64,000 nucleotides of DNA from Chlorops oryzae (Eukaryota > Arthropoda > Insecta > Diptera > Chloropidae), in the NCBI GenBank assembly GCA_020466095.1, contig CM035808.1, forward strand, positions 75,013,188 through 75,077,187. The letters run 5' to 3'. Positions 56,498-64,000 of the stretch are shown here, piece by piece. The stretch's first letter is position 1. The number at the start of each line of letters is the position of its first letter. The position numbers and the translations under genes are program-made. The notes under the pieces are model-generated. The model made no database searches. It was given only the letters and a program-made list of their open reading frames with translations, and was not told the DNA's origin.

Positions 56498-58928
56498 TTG
56501 GGTTTTCAGAATTTCGAATATAGTTTTAAAATGTTCATCACGATGCTGTGCATTGCGAATCTGCGCTTCGTTATCCGAGGTAATATTTAAAATTTGTGGA
56601 TAGCGGCTCAAGCAATCTACATGTTTCAAACTTTGTCCACTTCGATGTTCTACCTCATATGTGAAGTCCTGTAACTGCATGATCCAATGAGTTACTTTCC
56701 TATGCATGTCTGCTTTCTTCAGTGTTTCTTTGAACGCTGCACAGTCAGTAACCAACTTGGAATGAGTCCCCAGCATGTAATTTCGGAATTTTTTAGTGGC
56801 AAAGAAGGTGGCTTTGATTTTCAGAATGTAGCTGTGCTGCTTTGACTTCCTTTCTGATGTCTTTTTGCTCCAATATGCGATTGGGTGCGTCTCTCCTTCA
56901 AACAGTTGCATAAGTACTGCTCCAAATCGATCCTTTGATGCGTCCGTGTGTAAGTCTGTTGGCGCAGTCGCGCTTTATATGTGTAGTACGGGTTCTTTGC
57001 TTAACGCCTGCTTCAGCTGTTCAACGGCGTTCAATTCTTCGGTTCTTATTTTAAAGGCTACGTCTTTTTTTAAGAGGTTGGTTAGCGGCCACGCTAATTG
57101 TGCGTACCCCTTAATGAATTTACGAAAAAATCCGGTTAATCCCAAAAATGATTGTACAGCTTTGATGTTGGCTAGCGGTGGAAACTTCCTGATCGCGTTT
57201 GTTTTTTCTTTGCGTGGCCACATTTTCCCTTCTTCTATTGAGTGACCTAAAAAGTCAATTCTGGTCTGCAAAAATTTACATATTGCCCATTTGATTTTGA
57301 GTCCCCATTCAGACGCAATTTTTAATACTTTTTTCATTTTTTCAAAACAAGATTCAGCAGTTTCGGCATATATGACAAAGTCATCAACTTACATCTCCAT
57401 AACATCGTCATTCATCAGCTTCTAGAAAATGCAATTCACGTAGCGTATAAACACCGACGGCGAATTACAAAACCCGAATGGCGCTCTGTTGAACTGGAAC
57501 AGTCCCTCCTTCGTGATGAATGCCGTGAACTTCTTGCTTTTTTCTTCGATTGGAACGTGAAAGAAGCCGTTTTCCAAATCCATTATGCAAAAATATTTAG
57601 CTCCCTGCAACTTGGTGATAACGTCTTCTATTAGAGGCAAGGGAAATCTGTCCTTAAGCACCATCGAATTCAATTTCCGAAAATCCACACATATCCTGTA
57701 GGTATTGTCCTTTTTTGTTGTAACCACAGCTCTGCTGCCAAAATTCGACATGGATTTGCGTACTATATCTTTCTCGAGCCATTCTTGTACTTGCTTCTTA
57801 ACTGCGTCTTGCTCTTTTACTGGCAATATACTTGGTGAGTAGTGAAATGGTACCAGGTTAATGTTCAGCGTGATTGTTAATTCGACTGGGTTTGATTTTC
57901 CCCTTTCGTTCGGCTTATATGCCTTGATCATGTTCACTGCTGCATCTTTGAACTATGTTTGAACGTTTAATTCTTCCGTAGTCTCCACAATGTTATACAC
58001 GGCGTATTCATCAAGTAATTCAACTGCATGTTTAGGTTTAATACCGGTGAAAATGTAGCCATCTTCGCCCGAGTTGTATAAAAATTAACAAACAAAATCG
58101 TACCCCCAACAAAAATTCGATTTTTGTGCTGCCATCCGAAACAACAATCACCTTGTGTTCAACTTTGAAATTGTCTACCGCGATTTTACATGAACCGTCA
58201 GAACCAGTGTCAATTAAACAGTCTATTACTACGTTATTTACGCGAATACCTTTTAATCGATCTGCGTATGTTAAACTATTCACGTTTTGAGTGACCGGCG
58301 TACACGTTGTCGACATATGACCCGTTTTATTGCATTTATGGCACTTAGTATCAGATTTGCGCTCTCTTCTTTTATGCTCTTTTGAGCCGAAATTATAAGG
58401 ATGTTAAATTTGTTTATTGTTGTTGGTATTATAGTTTGTATTGCTGCTGCTGTTGTTGGTGTTGTTGTTCCTCTCTTTGGCTTTTTCTCTTTCAAAGTTA
58501 CATATACGTTCGCAAATCTCGTATTCTTCTTTTAATTCGTTAATTGATTTGCACCTATAAAGTAACGATTTATTTTTCTCATTTTCATATTCATATACAT
58601 ATTCGAAAAATGTTTCATCCTCACGCTTTTTCCGTTCAGATAATTTCTTATGTACATCAACACTCGAGCACGTCACTGTAAAATGCGCCGTTAGAACTTT
58701 TTAATTCATCATAACTGCTGACTGCTTCAGTCTCTAAAAGCAATTTTGCAATCGCCGTCATCTTCGCCCTGGCCTGCACGAATTTTTGCCTTACTCTCAG
58801 CCCATATGCCTCTGCATTTTTTTTTTAATTTCCAGCCACTTTCCCACTGGCAATGACTTTCCGTCAAACTCTGGAATTATTTTTTCGAAATGATCTGTTG
58901 ATATTTTTTCCTCTTCCTCCTTTTTCAT
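56498..58928 (-). pseudogene. Ty3/gypsy gag, protease, RT and RNase H (copy 2)
   Basis: Same order and lesions as copy 1: RNase H (56498-56990), RT with the TAA at the YVDD Tyr position (56975-57937), protease with IDTGSDG (58038-58316) and gag pieces up to the ATG near 58928. One substitution near 57224 (Leu to Met in the RT connection) was seen. Confidence 0.9.
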
Positions 58929-59351
58929 TTATAATGAAAGCAATGTAATGAGCTGTGACAATTCCGACTGGGGTTCGTTTGGCATTTTGAGTTCGTTTAC
59001 TTTTTATTGTAGCTCGTCTTCTGATACTGTGTCAAAGTCTTCCGTTTCTCCTTCCGTCTCGCTTACACTTCTGGGAATTCACAAATCTGCGTGTTTCGAG
59101 TTTTCAGCGGCCGATGTACTCTTCGCTCTTATTTGTTTGGATTTTCTAGTAGCTTGTTTTGCGTTGCAGTTTTTGTGCTGCTTTTTGTTTTCCGTTATTC
59201 CCTCTGAAAAAGTCGTTTTTCGTCACTCATAAGGCTATGTGCAATAATGGTTCTTCCAAAACCTATTGCACGTGTCCTAAGGGTCTGAGACTGTACCTTT
59301 CAACAACAATTTTTGACTTTTTTATATAGCTCTTTAGGTTGAGCCCCCAGA

Positions 59352-59809
59352 TGTTAAACTAAAGGTTTATTATTGTTTTTTCAGTTTTAAGAATTCAGAT
59401 TTTATTTGCTCGATGAGCTCGATATTCGATTCACAATAGTTTTTAAGAGATAATTAAAGTATTTCAGTTCACAGTAGTTTTTAGACATAATTAAGCGTGT
59501 CTCAACGTTACCGGCTTTAAATACAAAATAAACAACTTTTAGAGTAACAACGGCGTTTTGTTACTTTTAGAACAGCGATTTTAAGGGTACCGCTTACCAA
59601 CAAACAAACGAACGAGACAACTGACTTTTTATGACTGACCCTTTGGGATAAGAGAACGACTGACTGCTTACTGACTTATATTGTAAGACGACTTCTTACG
59701 GCTGAACTGCTGACCGCTGGCGAGTGAGAGAACAATAGCTGCTGACAACTTCCGATTGTTCTGTTCGACCCAGTTTACACGCTGCTTATAATGTTAGACA
59801 CAGTTTACA
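59352..59809 (-). repeat. Ty3/gypsy 5' LTR (copy 2)
   Basis: Same as 42980-43437. It has no 3' LTR partner in this copy because the duplication starts inside integrase. Confidence 0.88.
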
Positions 59810-59934
59810 TATATTATTGTTATATAGTATTATAAATAATTTCTATGGATAAAAAATCTACCGCATTTTGCTGAAATGTACCTATATTTTTGGAGAATTC
59901 TACCGCATTAAACCAAAAATAAGTGGACATACTG
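59810..59934. mobile_element. Right end of the hosting TIR element (copy 2)
   Basis: Repeats 43438-43562, with two TCTACCGCAT motifs and the end AAGTGGACATACTG. Confidence 0.6.
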
Positions 59935-60093
59935 TTTCTTGTACGTAAGTAAAGAGAGCGTTTTTCAAACAACAAATAAAATCAGTTCTCCTTTGGAACT
60001 CAAAGCACTTATAACGTTTTAAAAATGATGCTGAACGAGTAGGCTCTGTGCCGCTTTTTTTTCAGAACAAGCAAAGCGGGAAATTATCTCCTG

Positions 60094-60146
60094 CATGACA
60101 ATGTCATCAGTGATGTCATCGATGACATATAGGTGACATTGTCATG
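60094..60146. repeat. Nested palindrome of TGACAT motifs (copy 2)
   Basis: Same as 43722-43774. Confidence 0.85.
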
Positions 60147-60252
60147 TGTGACATCTTAGTGGACATGTCCTCGTGGAGGGCTGCTGTTCATGTGCTTGAC
60201 TCTCATTGGCTACTGAAATTTAAATAAGGTTTTAGCGTCAGTTGAACGTTAG

Positions 60253-60324
60253 CATGAAGTGGCGTAGATGATGAGTGCTCGACTCGGAATCCGAAGATCG
60301 CGGGTTCGATCCCTGGCTGAGGCG
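60253..60324 (+). repeat. tRNA-like SINE head (copy 2)
   Basis: Same boxes A and B as at 43881-43952, with no difference seen. Confidence 0.6.
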
Positions 60325-60650
60325 AACAAAAATTGTTAAAAAAAATATTTTTAAAATTGCGAAATATCCAAAGAGAGGGCAAAGAAGAGAGTCCCTGTCA
60401 GCTCCTGTGTAAATATCATGCAAAGTGTCACCGGAAATAGCATGCATTCCGGCTCCAAACTCACTAGGACATCATCGGGGATACCCGCGGGACATTTTTC
60501 GCTAGGGAAGCTATTTTTTGTATTTTTATGTTTTAGTTGTACTATACAGGAACATTTTTCGGACGTTTCTGCAGTGGTGGTCATCCCTGATTATATCCAT
60601 TTCCGTTTCCGGGCATTTATAAAAAATTAAACGACATACCGGCCCCTCAA

Positions 60651-60705
60651 AAAACGACTGTCGTATGTCGCATGTATTTCTTACGGGACATACGACAGTC
60701 GTTTT
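60651..60705. repeat. Perfect 19-bp hairpin (copy 2)
   Basis: Same as 44279-44333. Confidence 0.85.
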
Positions 60706-60883
60706 CTTGGAAGACGATACTGCGATCCACTCCAGTGCTGCCAATATATTTATTAATTTTTTGGTAAGTTTAGGGAATTCACTAGCAAGTTAAAAAGCGC
60801 CGGTGGCCCTTTCTGTCTGGCGCCTCGATCGGTCGCCCCACCCGACCACCCCAAAGGCGGCTACTGCACATATATATATATTA

Positions 60884-61710
60884 TTTTTTTTTAAACATTA
60901 TATATTATTTATTGGATCACTCCTTTAGGATAGAAGTCTTTCAATAATTTTTAAAATCTTACACCTAATTTAACACAATTACATATCACAGAGCATGTTC
61001 CGACTTATAGAAACGTTTATGAATATAACTTTTTGATAATTACGGGCCTCGGCTTAAGAAGACTGGGCTTTTATGATGTGTGTGTAGGATCACATGTAAT
61101 TGAGTCGGTGTTGGAGACCATAAGAAGCTCGAAGAAACGGTAAAGCAGTGGATTGCACGCAGGAATTGCTGATGTGTGAAGAAACACATGTAGTATTGAC
61201 GGTGTTGTTGTCGGAAACGACGATTTTAAGAAGCTAGGGTGTGCGTGGATTGCAAGGGTGCAGGGAGCGCACCCATTGAGATGACGATCAGCTAGGAAAG
61301 CTGTGTTGATGAATGTGCATGGATTGCACCTGTTGTAGAGTATGACTTGGGGCCGCTGGCCGATCATTATTTTTGAGCCTCGAATGGTGAGATGGATTTG
61401 ATAGTCTTCGCGCGAGTGGGTTCACATGCGCTTGAAGTTTACAAAAATACTTTTGTTTGACCTTGGCGAACTCCATTTTAACCAGTTCTACGTTGAGCTC
61501 TCTATGAATGCGTTCATATGTAATAAACCAATGTAATAGTTCTTGGGAGTTTGGATTGTGCTCTCTGCAGAATGTCAATATTTAAAGCGCTTGCATATCC
61601 ATACAATTGCAGACCATACGTCCATATTGGCTTTGTGACTTGCTTGGACAGAAGGACTTTATAATCTAATTTTAGGTGAGAGCGGTTATTTATAAGCCAG
61701 TGCAAGCTTT
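60884..61710 (-). mobile_element. 5'-truncated Jockey LINE fragment (copy 2)
   Basis: Same as copy 1, but the AT microsatellite before the poly-A tail is shorter. The fragment stops at GCAAGCTTT, where the satellite begins, so the TGGCTTTG bases seen at 45340-45347 are missing. Confidence 0.9.
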
Positions 61711-62295
61711 GATTCAAAATACTAAAAATCAAAATTTCGCAAATTTCGCGAATTGTGGACATGGCCAATTTTTAACCCTAATAGAGCACTATATTTGGTT
61801 GCTTAATGTACGATTCAAAATAGGAAAAAGCCAAATTATGCGGTTTTCGCGAATTTCGGCCATGGTAGACATGGTCAACTTTTAACCCTAATGGAGCACT
61901 ATATTTGGCTGCTTAGTGTATGATTCAAAATACTAAAAATCAAAATTTTGCAAATTTCGCGAATTGTGGACATGGCCAATTTTTAACCCTAATAGAGCAC
62001 TATATTTGGTTGCTTAATGTACGATTCAAAATAGGAAAAAGCCAAATTATGCGGTTTTCGCGAATTTCGGCCATGGTAGACATGGTCAACTTTTAACCCT
62101 AATGGAGCACTATATTTGGCTGCTTAGTGTATGATTCAAAATACTAAAAATCAAAATTTCGCAAATTTCACGAATCGTGGACATGGCCAATTTTTAACCC
62201 TAATAGAGCACTATATTTGGCTGCTTAGTGTACGATTCAAAATAGGAAAAAGCCAAATTATGCGGTTTTCGCGAATTTCGGCGATGGTAGACATT
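61711..62295. repeat. Dimeric satellite array, 211-bp unit (101 + 110)
   Basis: Units start with GATTCAAAATA at 61711, 61812, 61922, 62023, 62133 and 62234. Alternating types read GATTCAAAATACTAAAAATC and GATTCAAAATAGGAAAAAGCC. The spacings alternate 101 and 110, so two monomer types form a higher-order dimer in about 2.8 copies. Neighbouring dimers are almost identical. Confidence 0.95.
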
Positions 62296-63057
62296 TAACG
62301 GGAAGAGATCAGTATGTTTCTGTTGGCATCTGACCGAAATCGAAATTGAATTTGAATTTTCATGAAAATTTTTTTGCTATGGCCATGTGATCAAATTTTC
62401 TTTACTGCTTAGTTAGAGTGAATAATGAACAATCCGCGGCTTTTTGGCCATTATTTCACGCACACATTTATCTTTTTAATATTTCAATAGCCTATAACCT
62501 GCTCCCCAAAAAGACCTTTCCAACGCATGTTTTGGTTTTGAAATCGGTCTGATAGTTTAGACGGTTATCGATTACATACGCACACCATTTGATTTTTATA
62601 TATATAGATGGATTTTTGTTTTTAATTTAATGAAGATAAAAATATTTTTCTATAAAGGGCTACAGGAGTTATGGCAACCAGTGCCTATAGAAAAATTCAT
62701 TTTTTTTCATTCGCGCTCTTCGTTAACTGAGATCTTCTTTGTATGAAAGCCTGTGTGTGTTTTATGTGTCAAACACTCGAGAGCCCCAAAATTCTAAGTA
62801 TTTCTAAAAGGAATGAACTACATAAATATTACAAAAATTAGGTACCAAAATTTTGTGTGAGTACCTAGGTGGGGGGGAGCAGCGGAATGTACCTGTTTTT
62901 TGAACAAATTTTAATGCTAAAATTCTTAGAATTTTTTTGTTGCTTATTCGATATATAAATTTTCATCAAAATCGGACGCCATGAATTTTTCGGATTTTTT
63001 TGGTTTTTGGTGCATAGGGGAAAGTGGTCACCCTTCGTACGCGGGGCACATTCGTAC
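62296..63057. other. AT-rich spacer, nothing recognised
   Basis: Contains a short TATATATA stretch near 62598 and a G run near 62872. I see no reading frame or element ends. Confidence 0.4.
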
Positions 63058-63497
63058 AGTTAGTATAACAGAGAAACTAAACGGCACATAAACACGTATT
63101 TGTTTGTGTGTGTTGACATACTGACCGTCATATTCCTGAGTTTTGCGTCAGTCGCAGTACATTGTGCCAGATAAGAACACGGATTGTGTTTTTACGCTCA
63201 GTAAGTAAATTTTATTATATAAGTTTGGTTTGAAGTACTAAGAAGAATTCTTATGTTTTTTAACAAACTGGTGACGATTTATTAGAGTAAGCAATGTAAA
63301 TTTGGAGCTTTAATTGCTATATTTATCAAACTAAATAAGAATTTACGAGTTATCGATCGCAGGAACCGATGATACGACTGAGAATATGTTTTGTAGTTTT
63401 TAAGTTTTTAGTTTGGGAAGTCAGTCGAGATTGGAATTTCAATAAAAAATGAAGAGAAATAATATATAAAAAATCAAATATACTGTAATAATTTAAT
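63058..63497 (+). repeat. Probable 5' LTR of an errantivirus-like gypsy element
   Basis: The block starts AGTTAGTATAAC and ends ATAATTTAAT directly before a primer site. AGTTA...AATT ends are usual for insect gypsy/errantivirus LTRs. The second LTR lies outside the window, so the limits are inferred. Confidence 0.5.
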
Positions 63498-64000
63498 TGG
63501 CGCCCAACGGAAAAATCTGAAATTTTATTTATTTTCAAGCGAACGCGGACTAATTTCTTTTCGGATTTCTGCGTGTTGTTGTGACCTGGACTGTAAAATC
63601 CAGCTAACAGGACTAAAGGAGCTTGGAATCTCCTATTCTAAGAATCTTACAAAAGGATTTCTGTTGTTTAAGGGCTTCATTAAAAGTTCTGCGGCGATCT
63701 TCAAGCAAACGCGGACAAATTTCTTTCCGGATTTCTGCGCGTTGTTGTGATCTGCACTGTAAACTCCAGCTTACAGGATTAAAGGAGATTGGAATCTCCA
63801 ATTCCAAGAATCTTGCAAAAGGATTTAATCTATTAAAGGATTTCATTAAAAGTTATGCGGAGATTTTGAAGGTTCCAACTTCGTTCCTGCGTCGTGGGAG
63901 CATTTATAATAGATTTATTTTGCAATAGAAACATTGTAAAAAAATGTAAGTAGAGCGCTTCTTAACATTTAGTGTCCCTAGTCACGACTTTTAAAAACAA
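63498..64000 (+). promoter_or_regulatory. Primer binding site and leader with 166-bp tandem repeat
   Basis: TGGCGCCCAACGG at 63498 matches the tRNA-Lys type primer site of retroviruses and insect gypsy elements. A unit starting CAAGCRAACGCGGAC occurs at 63536 and 63702 (period 166, diverged by about 15 percent by eye). No gag start is clear before the window ends. An ATGTAAGTAG at about 63945 resembles a splice donor. Confidence 0.55.

Larger units (their letters stand above)
45348..61710. repeat. 16.37-kb tandem duplication, copy 2
   Basis: This repeats 28973-45339. It begins inside gypsy integrase without the upstream core and ends in the Jockey fragment at ...GCAAGCTTT, after which a satellite array starts. 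About a dozen differences from copy 1 were seen, mostly one-base indels in runs, plus substitutions near 55383, 55919 and 57224. Confidence 0.97.

Noticed and set aside
63623..63928. 101-codon ORF as gag start
   Set aside because: It is made by the open phase of the 166-bp leader repeat and has no Gag features.
1..64000. Host protein-coding genes or a bacterial-type operon
   Set aside because: All longer frames match mobile-element proteins; remaining ORFs are short, AT-rich and unsupported.

Overview
The window looks like transposon-packed, AT-rich heterochromatin of a higher dipteran. I base this on a BEL/Pao element, a Jockey-clade LINE, an irritans-type mariner, piggyBac, several hAT-type elements and Ty3/gypsy elements. 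A tephritid-like fly is plausible, but I cannot fix the species. I recognise no host protein-coding gene. Every substantial reading frame belongs to a mobile element, and nearly all are broken.

Layout, left half. At 1-6627 lies the 5' part of a BEL/Pao element (minus strand; it runs off the left edge), with a 587-bp MITE inside its LTR. At 7468-14005 a hAT-type element (8-bp target duplication) is split by a nearly full-length Jockey LINE (8692-13875). Next come a dispersed satellite-like repeat (14620-14900), a foldback element (14947-15648), a solo LTR related to the BEL LTR (15835-16320) and a non-autonomous hAT (16390-17400). Further right are a gypsy integrase fragment cut by another element's 3' LTR (19527-20897), a 293-bp MITE (21239-21531) and a 1.73-kb element whose arms are about 600-bp inverted repeats (22277-24010).

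Layout, right half. A deep nest starts at 24996. A TIR element (24996-43562) holds a Ty3/gypsy element (25589-43437). The gypsy is cut by a hAT (26895-28934) and by a piggyBac (29223-40125). The piggyBac is cut by an 8.1-kb LTR retrotransposon (30465-38570), which is itself cut by a mariner (33566-34804). The 8.1-kb element is the oddest item. It has an intact gag (in copy 2) with five zinc knuckles, a GGGAAAA slippery site, and a short pol-frame ORF with a membrane segment and one DTG motif. It shows no reverse transcriptase, RNase H or integrase.

About 16.37 kb of this nest, from the gypsy integrase to a Jockey 3' fragment, is present twice in direct tandem (28973-45347 and 45348-61710). 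The copies are nearly identical: I noted about a dozen differences, mostly 1-base indels. The two LTRs of the 8.1-kb element differ from each other at five sites, yet each is the same in both copies, so the duplication is younger than that insertion. After copy 2 come a dimeric satellite array (61711-62295) and what looks like the 5' end of another LTR element (63058-64000).

I see no host operon-like or defence system. The interest lies in the order of insertions, the recent tandem duplication (or assembly duplication) and the possibly undescribed gag-only LTR element.
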